From: Bacteroidota bacterium
GTDB lineage: Bacteria > Bacteroidota > Bacteroidia > Chitinophagales > Saprospiraceae
NCBI GenBank assembly: GCA_029561355.1
Contig: JAKQJD010000071.1
Location: 1 to 36,921 of the forward strand
DNA length: 36,921 nt
Direction of reading: 5' to 3'
The position numbers were made by a program, and so were the translations under genes. The notes beneath the pieces were generated by a model. The model did not search any database, was not told the origin of the DNA, and saw only the letters and a list, made by a program, of their open reading frames with translations. Below, piece after piece: positions 9,201 through 15,633 of this stretch. Numbering within the stretch: the stretch's first letter is position 1; the number at the start of each line of letters is the position of its first letter.

Positions 9201-10118
9201 ATTTATGCTGATCCGGGGAGTTTTTTCATTGCTTTAACGGCGACCAATACGTTTGGATGTAAGGATACGACAGTACAAGAGTTTAATGCTTACGCCGTTC
9301 CGGTTACACAATTTGCCTGGACGCCGGACGAGGGGTGTGCTCCTCTGGAAGTGCAGTTCCAAAATTTATCGGAAGACGACACAGAGGTCCTTTGGCTGTT
9401 TACAGATGGCAGCACCTCTACAAGCGATTCGCCGACACATACCTTTTCAGAACCTGGTATCCATGGTGCAACGTTGATCACGTCCTATCAGGGCATGTGC
9501 TTCGATACACTGCCCAGAACCAATATTATCCTCGTAAAACCCAGTCCCGTTGCTAATTTTTCTTTTGTCGAAATAGTTACTACTCCGCCATCGGGATCTT
9601 TTTCATTTATTGATCTTTCGATGGATGCGAGTACGTGGGAGTGGGATTTCGGTGATCAATCTGCCACTTCCAACGACCAGAATCCTGCTCACCGATACTA
9701 CTCCAACGGGTCCAAACTTGTTACCCTGGCTGTCACAAGCCTCAATGGCTGTACGGATGACACCAGCCAACTCATTACGCCTATGTCTATACGCGGCCTG
9801 TTCATACCCAATGCGTTCACGCCTGGCCTTTCCAATGGAGAGGCGGCCTTTTTCAAACCCAAAGGAGTGGGGCTAAAGGAATATGAAATAGCGGTTTATT
9901 CTTCTTTCGGGCAGCTGCTCTGGCGTTCGGACAAACTGGAAAACGGGCAACCCGCCGAGGCCTGGGATGGTACTTTTCAAGACAAATTGTTGCCGCAGGA
10001 TGTGTATACCTGGCAGGTTAAGAAAGCGGTATTTGAAGATGGGGGAATCTGGGAAGGGAATTTTGATGCGGGATCGGGGAAGGGGAAGAAGGTAGGATCG
10101 GTGATGTTGATACGGTGA
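3267..10118 (+). CDS. Giant PKD/Ig-like repeat adhesin with T9SS type B sorting domain
   Basis: 2283 residues. A signal peptide ends at about residue 21. The N-terminal third has PKD-like and Ig-like domains with paired cysteines. Residues about 674-1365 hold three tandem units of about 230 residues, each built of smaller Ig-like modules (VVNAG.D..C, DT.YCNAPG, TVNAG.D..FC). Residues about 1440-2170 hold nine PKD-type domains marked by W-x-F-G-D/N-G and a later P-x-H-x-F/Y. The tail from FIPNAFTPG (about residue 2180) through VYSSFGQLLW, WDGTF and the ending SVMLIR matches the gliding-motility-associated (type B) sorting domain. It is expected to be secreted by T9SS and displayed on the surface with the PorP/SprF partner, as in SprB/SprF pairs. 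Ligand unknown; attachment, gliding or capture of polymers are possible. Confidence 0.92.
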   Translation: MLRFTLVFCLSIYCISPIQSQCNFSFSPQMPCPGEAVTFSLQMPLAGATYTWDLDGDNQADDGTGTTVTYTYPISATPVNYTVRVFENGAPACGSPKIINVKAGPDLTIGVTTGQTFTGTLISTCAAAQSVLVGINNTTPPATAGNNTGYSIDWGDGSPVQNFTNATFNANMPVTHTFNGLGYKTILITATHQNGCSYTRQYQYFNGSNPSVGLGTLGNSVGLCAPATLMFPLNNIAGNPPGTIYTFFENDIQIAQYTQATLPAVFSHTFDESSCGETTPDGSYINAFAIKVEASNPCGSSSAIVQPITLSTPPTPDFSIQGPANHCPDAIFTFRNTSTNINEYNTVTHQCADTLNANWTISPGALGVDYQITSGSIFNSNQIKVRFLTPGVYTISMTLNPTPVCGPAVITKTVTILEPPTADATAMFSNPNGCVPQTVTFDNHSTGYQVSYSWAISPANGWSFASGSNANSFEPTVVFSAPGVYTVTLTAQNVCDDDTWTTTITVKDRPSIVLPTLGPFCQTATLNFSAQNTQFNANNGTISTYAWSFPGGMPSSSGSPYPTGIQYSVTTETMFTVSVSVTNECGTSMASTNFTVQVPPALNMPPDLTLCSNAMPEQLNATPSGGTWSGPGISPAGLFNPASAGAPGVKTLIYMYGVGVCQIQGTMQVTVSPLPVVNAGMDQSACVDMTTLTLTGTPSGGIWTSSSGGIVAGSNFNPSQSGTGNFTLTYTYSNADNCTNADALVVMVNPLPVITVADTTYCNAPGLVSLPVALPAGGTWSGTGVSGNQFDPIGAGGIGTYQVTYSYTNPVTHCSNTRTINIAVINPSTVNAGPDLSFCADVTSVNLQTNASPPGGSWSTVSAGLTGNIFNPGTAGPGMHILTYSVGAGNCLVQDTRIITVFALPVVNAGLDASSCVDNNSVALSGTPANGIWTSSGSGVVNGNSFFPSQSGAGTFTLTYTFIDGNNCVNTDALDMVVHPLPVVQVQDTVYCNAPGFVALPVATPAGGQWSGPGITNNQFNPTGAGGVGTYPAVYSYTNPNTLCSNTDTIEITIINPVTVNAGVDTAFCVSVTAFDLSAGAVPVSGGAWTSSGGGLQGTIFNPNTAGPGIYTLTYRVGAGNCLVEDTRTIEVWALPVVNAGLDASVCITGDDVTLNPSPANGIWTASAGAVLNGNTFDPMASGAGNFDFTYTFSDGNGCVNTDHLSIVVHPLPVLVVNDTTYCNTPGTVLLPVVSPAGGAWSGPSVSGNQFNPITAGGVGSYNLIYSFTDTNSCTDSTDVEISVIDPPVVYAGADDTICMNTGLLQLGGFLPASGGQWSGPGIINVQTGIFDPTLAGGGTHSLVYAFGAGNCRVKDTVEIRVIAADIEAGLPQSACLNDLPITLSGFNPAGGAWSGAGISNPAGVFNPSLAQVGVHTLYYEFVDPVLGCTFEDSLVFTVNPMPESDFAQPTETCIHQDILFDNLSQSTFDVLWKFGDGATSTLPEPTHAYSDTGSYVITLITRTEFGCIDSISKSIYVTEPPTAQFVMAPDSGCAVLNVSFNNQSYGYQTIYHWDFGNGDTSNLFTPGVISYEQGNSDTNYIIVLRAQNLCATREWRDTVKVFPLPIVDFGTTLDTICTGDFIEFNNITLGNPDSFLWDFGNGLTSTDSIPGDMQYFTDTLFRTYTIQLIATNFCGSDTSSYDVVVKPSQVKAFFNIPVHTGCQPFALEFTNFSTPGASVSWNFGDGNTSNEPNPVHTFLQAGTFKVVQKVSSGCGYDSTFTLITVLPAPDVSFTSLPQVCRGDTLAFTNTSESLSGTFWTFGDGDSSILYHTSHIWSQSGTYTVQLTGTSSVNGCPASYTDDIVVLELPLIRFVPDALDGCIPLTIAFDNQSQGAAYFEWNFGDGNTQTGTDVSHIYTQQGQYSVGLVGIDLNGCQNDTVLHYITAHPVPSAAFTLNRDKICGVPVAVHFENQSSGALGFLWNFGNGITSVENNPATIYADPGSFFIALTATNTFGCKDTTVQEFNAYAVPVTQFAWTPDEGCAPLEVQFQNLSEDDTEVLWLFTDGSTSTSDSPTHTFSEPGIHGATLITSYQGMCFDTLPRTNIILVKPSPVANFSFVEIVTTPPSGSFSFIDLSMDASTWEWDFGDQSATSNDQNPAHRYYSNGSKLVTLAVTSLNGCTDDTSQLITPMSIRGLFIPNAFTPGLSNGEAAFFKPKGVGLKEYEIAVYSSFGQLLWRSDKLENGQPAEAWDGTFQDKLLPQDVYTWQVKKAVFEDGGIWEGNFDAGSGKGKKVGSVMLIR
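5285..7360 (+). repeat. Three tandem ~690-base coding repeats
   Basis: The VVNAG-coding segment recurs at about 5291, 5981 and 6674, giving periods of 690 and 693 bases (230 and 231 residues). Neighbouring units keep whole blocks such as CSNT.TI.I..INP.TVNAG and AGGxWSG. The third unit has diverged most. This is intragenic amplification inside the giant adhesin. Confidence 0.8.
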
Positions 10119-10135
10119 GGTGATTTTTTTTAGTT

Positions 10136-10186
10136 CGTGTTCGGTTTTTTTTGACGGAGGCTGAAAATCCCGAACACGCTCTAAAT
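10136..10186. repeat. Inverted repeat between convergent genes, related to the 17353-17520 family
   Basis: Arms CGTGTTCGG (10136-10144) and CCGAACACG (10170-10178) are perfect complements with a 25-base loop. Read on the minus strand, 10186-10160 gives TTAGAGCGTGTTCGGGATTT, closely related to the ends of the elements at 12519-12582 and 17353-17520. It lies in the 148-base gap between the convergent adhesin and ExbB-like genes. There is no clean U-run after the stem on either strand. Confidence 0.5.
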
Positions 10187-10266
10187 CCTGACGAATTTCC
10201 TTCGGCAATTTATCACCTGGTTCATCAGCACTGAGAAAGTTAAGCAACTGAAACATACGCCCTTAA

Positions 10267-11022
10267 TTATCGAGTATAAATTCGTGCTATTAAATGATCC
10301 ATTAAGTAGTTACGAACCCGGGCAAAGAACACATCCATGTATCCGATATACTGGTGGTAGAAATAGGTTAGCAAAATTGTTAGCACCAGGGCCACCAGCG
10401 TGGCATCGAAGGCGCTAGACATGGCTTCACGTGTAAGGCGAAGACCGTCTTTTTCCGCGATATAACGCAGCGAACTGGTCAATTCGATAATGGTGCCGAT
10501 AAAGCCCAGCATGGGAATGGATTGAATAATATAGCGCACCGTTTCAAGTTCGCCTTCCCGCAAGTCTTTGCTGGCTTGCAGGTTGCTTTCCAGAGCCTGC
10601 ATGGTTTCGCTGACGTCGTTTTCATTGCGGAATTGTGTGGCCGTTTTCTTGATCAGGTTGGGTATCAGGTAGTAAAAACCTTTACGTTCCAGCGCAATGG
10701 CTTCTAATTTGATGTTTTGAACATCTTCGGGACTCAGTACCAGTTGTTCTTGCTGCGGTAACAGCCCGAACGAAAACCCGGCTTCTTCCCGCCGGATGGA
10801 ACGTTGCTTTTCCCGCAGTTCCAGCCAGCCGAAAATAAACGCAGTATAGGCCACCACTTTCAAAAAACCGACGCCTTCGCCACCGAAGATCCGAAAAACA
10901 CCGTACATGGCGGTTTGTGCCAATAACTGACCGAGCTGCGACATAATAAGCCAAAATATGATGGCGGAGAAAATGCTAATGGCCAGATTCACGGCACGCT
11001 GATGAGCAAAAATGGTATTCAT
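10267..11022 (-). CDS. MotA/TolQ/ExbB-family proton-channel protein
   Basis: 251 residues with four predicted membrane segments at about 11-30, 51-68, 162-184 and 203-225. The last two and the segment between them match the MotA/TolQ/ExbB core: ETVRYIIQSIPMLGFIGTII, then REAMSSAFDATLVALVLTIL. A cytoplasmic region of about 90 residues separates the two membrane pairs, as in TolQ and MotA. Such proteins form pentamers around two TolR/ExbD/MotB-type subunits and convert proton flow into motion. The upstream gene, 33 bases away on the same strand, encodes a protein with the partner's membrane segment. It is not GldL by length or layout and has no obvious flagellar context. Family firm, physiological task unknown. 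Confidence 0.88.
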   Translation of the reverse strand: MNTIFAHQRAVNLAISIFSAIIFWLIMSQLGQLLAQTAMYGVFRIFGGEGVGFLKVVAYTAFIFGWLELREKQRSIRREEAGFSFGLLPQQEQLVLSPEDVQNIKLEAIALERKGFYYLIPNLIKKTATQFRNENDVSETMQALESNLQASKDLREGELETVRYIIQSIPMLGFIGTIIELTSSLRYIAEKDGLRLTREAMSSAFDATLVALVLTILLTYFYHQYIGYMDVFFARVRNYLMDHLIARIYTR

Positions 11023-11055
11023 ATTTTTGTTGTAAGAGATGTAGTGAAATGATCT

Positions 11056-12408
11056 TTATTCTTTTACCTGAATACTGCCATCAGCACTCACGATTACAGT
11101 AGCCAGTAATTTTCCCCCGCCGCGTCGCGGACTCTTGTCGCTCATCGGGACGGAAACGGAGATTTTACGATTGCCTGCCGAACGGAGACTGCTCAAGGCG
11201 TAAAAATCAACATCGACAGTGGCCTTGTCCACGCCTTTTCTGGCTCCTTTATAGTAGCCATATATTTTGTAAGTGCCTTGTTTAGGCTCTTTTTGACGCA
11301 GTGTTTCCACGTCTGTTCGGTCTAACGGAGAAGATTTAAAATTATCCCAGCGACCGATGCTACGGTCGAAAGGCCGCTCGTGCCAGATCCAGTTGCCGTT
11401 TTTTTCTACATAGAGGTCTACTTTTTGGTTCAAATCGCCCCATTTGATGTAAAAGTTCACTACACCCGGTAGTTGCGGCCAATGTGCCCCGTCGTTATTC
11501 GATCTGGAACATGGAGCGGGCGGATTTACCGTTACGACGGTAGTCAGCGACGGATTCTGGCTGTCGGCCACAGTGATCTTTTGTATGCCTTGGCTGATCT
11601 TGTAAGGCCCGAAAGGCACCGAAGTTCCGTACCTACCCGATTTGCTACCGACAGCCGTCCAGTTATTCCCGCAAGGCCCGTTTTTAGTGACCAGCAGTTC
11701 AAAGGTGTAGGTATCGTCGCTGCCGTTCTGGGTATTTTGTCCATCGCAATTTACATTTTGCGCAGCGGCATATATGGTGCAGGCATCTGTGGAAACAGCA
11801 TTGCCAGAGCAGGGCGGCGGCGGGTACAGGGTCAGTTTAGCCATGGCGGTTTTGTCGTTTTCATCCGCAAATCGGAGTTCGCGGATTCCTTCCCGAATCA
11901 GGTAAGGCCCCAGTGTGACCGTCGACTGATATCGGCCATTCAAGCCATCGGCAGTTTTCCATCTGCTGCTGCGGCACGGGCCATATTTTTCCACCAATAT
12001 GTCTGCCCAGAAGCGGTCGTCGGAAGGATCGTTGGCCGTTCCCGCATCGTCACAACGCTGGCTTTTCACCGTCGGGTACAAGCTGCAAACTGCCGGGTCT
12101 ACAGGAGGCATGGCGCCACCGCCATTTCCCTGACCGGATTGGGCAGGCGCTTGAAAATTGGCCAGTTCCTGTACTACGAACATAATCGTATCGCCCACTT
12201 CGAGGCTTTTAACGGCTGTATTAACCGAAGCCCTGACTTCTTGTCGCAGCGGATCGTAGCCACCTTCTACCCGCTGTACAATAGCGGGGCAGGGTGTTTC
12301 CTGATAGTATTTCATCGCCACGAGTAGCAGGATGGTAGTCGCTCCGAGGTAATTCGTAATGAGATCCAGAAAACTCATGTTGAAGACACTAATGCTTCGT
12401 CTTGCCAT
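11056..12408 (-). CDS. ExbD/TolR/MotB-like single-span protein with large periplasmic domains
   Basis: 450 residues. Residues 12-32 (SFLDLITNYLGATTILLLVAM) form one membrane span preceded by a short basic N-terminus. Asp15 sits where TolR, ExbD and MotB carry their proton-binding aspartate. The periplasmic part holds two cysteine-containing repeats of about 80 residues, each ending in a G.Y...GI....ADE/ADS pattern. A C-terminal module (VDLYVEKNGNWIWHERPF to GTYKIYGYYKG) resembles DUF2135/YfaP-like beta domains; that assignment is tentative. There is no OmpA-type peptidoglycan-binding domain, unlike MotB or ZorB. It should pair with the ExbB-like protein encoded 33 bases downstream. The large extra domains suggest it pushes or senses something specific in the periplasm. 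Confidence 0.75.
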   Translation of the reverse strand: MARRSISVFNMSFLDLITNYLGATTILLLVAMKYYQETPCPAIVQRVEGGYDPLRQEVRASVNTAVKSLEVGDTIMFVVQELANFQAPAQSGQGNGGGAMPPVDPAVCSLYPTVKSQRCDDAGTANDPSDDRFWADILVEKYGPCRSSRWKTADGLNGRYQSTVTLGPYLIREGIRELRFADENDKTAMAKLTLYPPPPCSGNAVSTDACTIYAAAQNVNCDGQNTQNGSDDTYTFELLVTKNGPCGNNWTAVGSKSGRYGTSVPFGPYKISQGIQKITVADSQNPSLTTVVTVNPPAPCSRSNNDGAHWPQLPGVVNFYIKWGDLNQKVDLYVEKNGNWIWHERPFDRSIGRWDNFKSSPLDRTDVETLRQKEPKQGTYKIYGYYKGARKGVDKATVDVDFYALSSLRSAGNRKISVSVPMSDKSPRRGGGKLLATVIVSADGSIQVKE

Positions 12409-12518
12409 GATTTAAAGTATTGAAAATGGAAGAGGTAAACGGTTTATTTCAGAAACGAGAAAGTATGATTCGGCCTGTTCGGAAGCGAACTCAGTAAGGT
12501 GTTCGTTTTGAGCGAAGG

Positions 12519-12582
12519 CTTAGAGCGTGTACGAGATTTTACTTGTCTTCGCCTCAACAGCAAAATCTCAACATGTTCTTAA
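12519..12582. repeat. Short copy of a dispersed palindromic repeat
   Basis: The segment begins CTTAGAGCGTGT, contains TGTCTTCGCCTCA, and ends AATCTCAACATGTTCTTAAG. Beginning, middle and end correspond to the 168-base element at 17353-17520, with about 100 internal bases missing. It fills much of the 159-base gap between the zinc-ribbon and ExbD-like genes. It also supplies the last codons and the stop of the zinc-ribbon gene. Confidence 0.6.
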
Positions 12583-12786
12583 GGGAAATCGGCAGTCCCT
12601 ACAGCATTCCTCATCGCCCACGGCTATGCCACAATTGGGGCAAGTCTGCGACACCGGCGCCGGCGCATTTGTTTGTGATGCTATCCCCTGATCGCCCACG
12701 GGGCGCATTTGGCCTGGCATACAGCAGTCGGGGCACCGGACGGTGCCATCCGGGTGGATGGCACCGCAGTTAAAACAGCGTACCAT
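12568..12786 (-). CDS. Small double zinc-ribbon protein
   Basis: 72 residues from the ATG at 12786, two bases after the stop of the barrel gene, so the two are translationally close. Two zinc ribbons are plain: CFNCGAIHPDGTVRCPDC at the N-terminus and CPNCGIAVGDEECCRDC near the C-terminus, joined by a linker rich in P, A, T and Q. There is no signal peptide, so it should be cytoplasmic. Such small double ribbons often act as adaptors that bind protein or nucleic acid. Its place in an operon with an outer-membrane barrel and a proton-channel pair is unusual. The last residues (LRTC) and the stop are read from the repeat at 12519-12582. Confidence 0.75.
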   Translation of the reverse strand: MVRCFNCGAIHPDGTVRCPDCCMPGQMRPVGDQGIASQTNAPAPVSQTCPNCGIAVGDEECCRDCRFPLRTC

Positions 12787-12788
12787 AA

Positions 12789-13571
12789 TTATTCGCAACT
12801 GGGGCAATACTGAACGCCGAGGTTAAAAAGAGTGCCTCGTTGCTTTTGGGTGCCCAGCATTTCGATACCGCCTGCTTCGAGGAAGTCTTTGCGGTCACTG
12901 GTCATCATGTCCATCAGGCCGATACTGAAATTGGCCTCCAGGGTGAGTTTTACGACTCCGTCTTCGTCTACATTGACCGCCAGGCCCGGCCGCAGATTGA
13001 TGGCCATATTGAAAGAGCGGTAGTCGTCCGTGCGACCGGAGCCGAATTTCAGGTCGTAATCGCCATTGGGATAGATTTTCTCTTGTGTCTCGATTACACC
13101 CTCGCCGCGGCCTTTGAAACTCATATTAAACGAAGGTCCGATGCTTAAGATCGGTGAAAAACGCCCTGTTAGCGGCTTTATCTGCAACATCAGGGGGACG
13201 TGGATACTATTGATTTTCTCCGTCACGACCGGGAACCCGAGTACCGTAGCGGTATTACCGTTGCGTTCGGTTATGGTGACATTGTAGGTCTCTTCGGTAG
13301 TGACCTGAGATCCTTCGCGTACCAGTTGTCCTTCTAGAAACAAGGTTACGACCGGCCCGAATTTATAACCCACACCCAGTCCGACCTGATACCCCGACTG
13401 GCGTTTGGATTCATAAGTAGCCCCGTACTGTTGAATAAAACCGTCCTGATAATTATCGGAATAGGCGTATCGCATTCGATTGATACCGCCGTCGGCTTTG
13501 ACGACAATTTGAGCATGAGCAGCCATGACGGCTAAAAGAGCGAACGTGATAAAAAGAAATTGCTTTTTCAT
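12789..13571 (-). CDS. Outer-membrane beta-barrel protein (PorT-like fold)
   Basis: The chosen start is the ATG at 13571, giving 260 residues and a clean signal peptide (MKKQFLFITFALLAVMAAHA, then Q). In-frame codons upstream encode no signal. The mature part shows alternating hydrophobic residues and turns typical of small Bacteroidota barrels: YQVGLGVGYKFG, VTLFLEGQLVREG, IHVPLMLQIKP, FSPILSIGPSFNMSFKG, FNMAINLRPGLAV. This resembles the 'outer membrane beta-barrel' (PorT-like) domain family. It is the first gene of the minus-strand unit barrel / zinc ribbon / ExbD-like / ExbB-like. A link between inner-membrane proton channel and this barrel is inferred from the operon only. The ending YCPSCE carries two cysteines, odd for such a barrel. 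Confidence 0.8.
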   Translation of the reverse strand: MKKQFLFITFALLAVMAAHAQIVVKADGGINRMRYAYSDNYQDGFIQQYGATYESKRQSGYQVGLGVGYKFGPVVTLFLEGQLVREGSQVTTEETYNVTITERNGNTATVLGFPVVTEKINSIHVPLMLQIKPLTGRFSPILSIGPSFNMSFKGRGEGVIETQEKIYPNGDYDLKFGSGRTDDYRSFNMAINLRPGLAVNVDEDGVVKLTLEANFSIGLMDMMTSDRKDFLEAGGIEMLGTQKQRGTLFNLGVQYCPSCE

Positions 13572-14009
13572 TATAAAAAAGGTTAGCAGGTGAAAATTCG
13601 ATTGTTGTTCAAGGGAAGCCCCTTTTGAACTATCGAGTCCCGCAGCATTTCTTTTTAGCACTGTCTGTAATTATTTTTTTTGAGAGGTGTTCATAAACCA
13701 ACATAGTTCAGTGACTAAAGTAGACGTGTTTTGTAAATTAATCCGATGGTCATGGTTATCTGGTTTCAGGAAACCAGATGATAGAGCATTATCCTACGAA
13801 ACAGTATCGGTTACCTATAGGCCGGCAAACAAATTATTTTTAAAATTCTATAAAAAAACGCGGGTTTGCTCTGTTGGCACAGATATTTTTACCGCTGAAA
13901 AATACCTGTGCCGGGCCGTACCATATTTGAGACCTTATCTGCAATTTTTATTTTTTATGCTACTGCTAAAAAAAAATACTTACCGACTCTATATTTCAAA
14001 GTCAAATGC
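13572..14009. promoter_or_regulatory. Divergent control region between the barrel operon and the sigma operon
   Basis: This 438-base spacer has no credible gene. It holds two hairpins: a perfect 9-base stem ATCTGGTTT / AAACCAGAT (13758-13766 and 13771-13779, loop CAGG), and the larger stem-loop at 13877-13913. Promoters for both operons must lie here, but no TTTG-N19-TAnnTTTG match is convincing. Confidence 0.5.
13877..13913. repeat. Recurrent stem-loop element, copy 3
   Basis: Arms GGCACAGATATTTTT (13877-13891) and AAAAATACCTGTGCC (13899-13913) pair at 14 of 15 positions around a 7-base loop. The right arm and the following GGGC match the tail of copies 1 and 2. It lies about 97 bases before the sigma-factor start. 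Confidence 0.65.
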
Positions 14010-14741
14010 ATGAATGAACAATTAACCCGGGTTTTCAAGCAATGTTACCCACGTGTAGCAGAATATATCCTCGCAAACAGTGGTACTCCCGACGAAGCCA
14101 AAGAAGCCTATGCAGAAGCCTGGCAACGGGTGCTCATGCGGCTCCGTGAAGGCCATGAAATTCAGGATTATGCAGGCTACCTATTCACTATTGCGCGTAA
14201 CGTATACATCCGCGAGCGTAGACATAAAGGAATTATGTTGCCACTGGATAGTTTCCATACGGGCGATGACGACGATACGGACACCCCCGACCGATCCGCT
14301 TCGGGCGAACCGGCTTCCGAGCCTGCCGAATCGCCCACGGAGCCTGTGGAAGGCTCTTCGCAACCATTCAATTCTTACGACGATCATACCGATCCACTCC
14401 AAAATCCAGACAATTGGGGCATCGTAGGGGAGTGCCTTGCCGAAATGCCGCTCCAACGCCAGCGCATCCTGCGCATGGCGCTCATCGAAGGGTTGAGCGA
14501 CGACGATATTGCCACGCAGCTCGATCTGACGACAGGCACCGTGGCAAATGCCAAAACCCGTTGTATGAATGATATTCGCAGTCGCGCCGCCCAATTATTA
14601 CATAGCCGCGGCGACAGTTATTTCTTGAAAATCCTGAGTCGGAAAAAAGCCGAAAAGGATTCCAGAAAACTCAAAAAATCTGTCGAGGAAAATCCAACCG
14701 CCTCCGATATTCACCCACCCACCGCTGATCACAGACTATGA
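14010..14741 (+). CDS. ECF-type RNA polymerase sigma factor with acidic linker
   Basis: 243 residues from the ATG at 14010; an upstream in-frame GTG at 13908 would read through the hairpin and is unlikely. Region 2 spans about residues 1-75 and includes DEAKEAYAEAWQRVLMRL and YLFTIARNVYIRERR. Region 4 spans about 137-195, with LAEMPLQRQRILRMALIEGL followed by a helix-turn-helix (SDDDIATQLDLTTGTVANAK). Between them lies an unusually long acidic, Pro/Ser-rich linker (about 84-132), where typical ECF factors have a short one. A basic tail of about 40 residues follows. The stop overlaps the next start (ATGA at 14738-14741), which fits a sigma/anti-sigma pair made in fixed ratio. Regulon unknown. 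Confidence 0.88.
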   Translation: MNEQLTRVFKQCYPRVAEYILANSGTPDEAKEAYAEAWQRVLMRLREGHEIQDYAGYLFTIARNVYIRERRHKGIMLPLDSFHTGDDDDTDTPDRSASGEPASEPAESPTEPVEGSSQPFNSYDDHTDPLQNPDNWGIVGECLAEMPLQRQRILRMALIEGLSDDDIATQLDLTTGTVANAKTRCMNDIRSRAAQLLHSRGDSYFLKILSRKKAEKDSRKLKKSVEENPTASDIHPPTADHRL

Positions 14742-15568
14742 ATGATTTTCAATATCTCGACCTGCTCCAGGACTACCATCAGGGGCGACTTTCACCCGAT
14801 GCACGGCAGGATTTCGAACGGCAGTTGTCGGGGAACGACGCCCTGGCCGCTGAATGGCTTCGCTACCAGACCGTCGTCAAGGCACTGAAGGAACAGCAGT
14901 ATGCAGCTACCGAAGTGGGAGCATTGCAGCAACAATTGGAGGCAGAAGGTTTTTTCGATGCCGTTCATGCCGGTATTTTGAAAAAGCGGGATACCGCTCC
15001 GCCCCCCGAAGAGATTCGTATGACAGGAAGGCGTTCATTGCACAGATGGATGTGGGCTGCGGCTGCCAGTGTGGCCCTTTTTGCCGCCGCACTCTGGTTT
15101 TTCAACCGCCCTGACCCTGTATCGGAACTCATGAGCCAGCACCTGCCCCTGGACGAAAGTATGACGGAGGGTTTTTCCTCTCAAAATGATACGCTTGCAC
15201 AGGTACATCAAAAGCTCAGGGACAATCAGCCGGAAGCAGCCCTCCAACTACTCCGGTCTATGTCCGCGCCGTTGAGCGACGATGCCAAATACCTCTACGC
15301 CTGGGCCTGGTACGAACTGGAGCGTTGGGACGATTGTCTCATGAAAATCAATGATGTATACGATGATGGCTACAATGGAGCATCTGTTCACCCCGACATC
15401 CTATGGAAAACGCAACTGCTGGAGGCGAAGGTGTTTTTTCGAAAAGGGAATCGATCTAAAGCCCTCGCTTTACTGGAACAATTTATCCTGACAGACACGG
15501 ATGCGGCAGAAAAAAGGGAACTCATCATCCATGCTAAAGACCTACAGTCTACCATGCTCAAGCGTTGA
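14738..15568 (+). CDS. Probable anti-sigma factor with periplasmic TPR-like domain
   Basis: 276 residues. The N-terminal 50 residues (YLDLLQDYHQGRLSPDARQDFERQLSGND and on) look like the zinc-free anti-sigma helices seen in many Bacteroidota membrane anti-sigma factors. One membrane segment lies at about 103-122 (RWMWAAAASVALFAAALWFF). The C-terminal part is helical with TPR-like pairs (HQKLRDNQPEAALQLLRSM, AKYLYAWAWYELERWDDCLMKI, AKVFFRKGNRSKALALLEQF) and would be periplasmic. It overlaps the sigma gene by four bases. The natural reading is that it holds the sigma factor at the membrane and senses an envelope state through its TPR-like domain. A different protein-interaction role is possible. 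Confidence 0.75.
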   Translation: MNDFQYLDLLQDYHQGRLSPDARQDFERQLSGNDALAAEWLRYQTVVKALKEQQYAATEVGALQQQLEAEGFFDAVHAGILKKRDTAPPPEEIRMTGRRSLHRWMWAAAASVALFAAALWFFNRPDPVSELMSQHLPLDESMTEGFSSQNDTLAQVHQKLRDNQPEAALQLLRSMSAPLSDDAKYLYAWAWYELERWDDCLMKINDVYDDGYNGASVHPDILWKTQLLEAKVFFRKGNRSKALALLEQFILTDTDAAEKRELIIHAKDLQSTMLKR

Positions 15569-15633
15569 AGACAACTATCGATTTTATGTTGCTAACTAAC
15601 TCAGTTTGTGGCCCTGGGGTAGCACAGCCTTCA

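Noticed and set aside
10136..10178. Classical rho-independent terminator for the adhesin operon
   Set aside because: The stem is good, but the T-run precedes or lies within the loop and does not follow the stem on either strand; it is listed as a repeat instead.
9873..10256. A 127-codon minus-strand frame after the adhesin
   Set aside because: Most of it overlaps the conserved sorting domain of the adhesin on the other strand. The non-overlapping part reads through an inverted repeat and resembles no protein I know.
10267..12408. Zorya-type defence (ZorA/ZorB)
   Set aside because: The ExbD-like protein has no OmpA peptidoglycan-binding domain, and no ZorC/ZorD/ZorE-type helicase or nuclease gene lies nearby.
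10267..12408. GldL/GldM gliding motor
   Set aside because: The MotA-like protein has four spans and the TolQ-type core, unlike two-span GldL, and the partner lacks the GldM domain layout.
13908..14009. Longer sigma factor starting at a GTG
   Set aside because: The extra 34 codons start inside the hairpin at 13877-13913 and encode no sigma feature. The ATG at 14010 begins region 2 properly.
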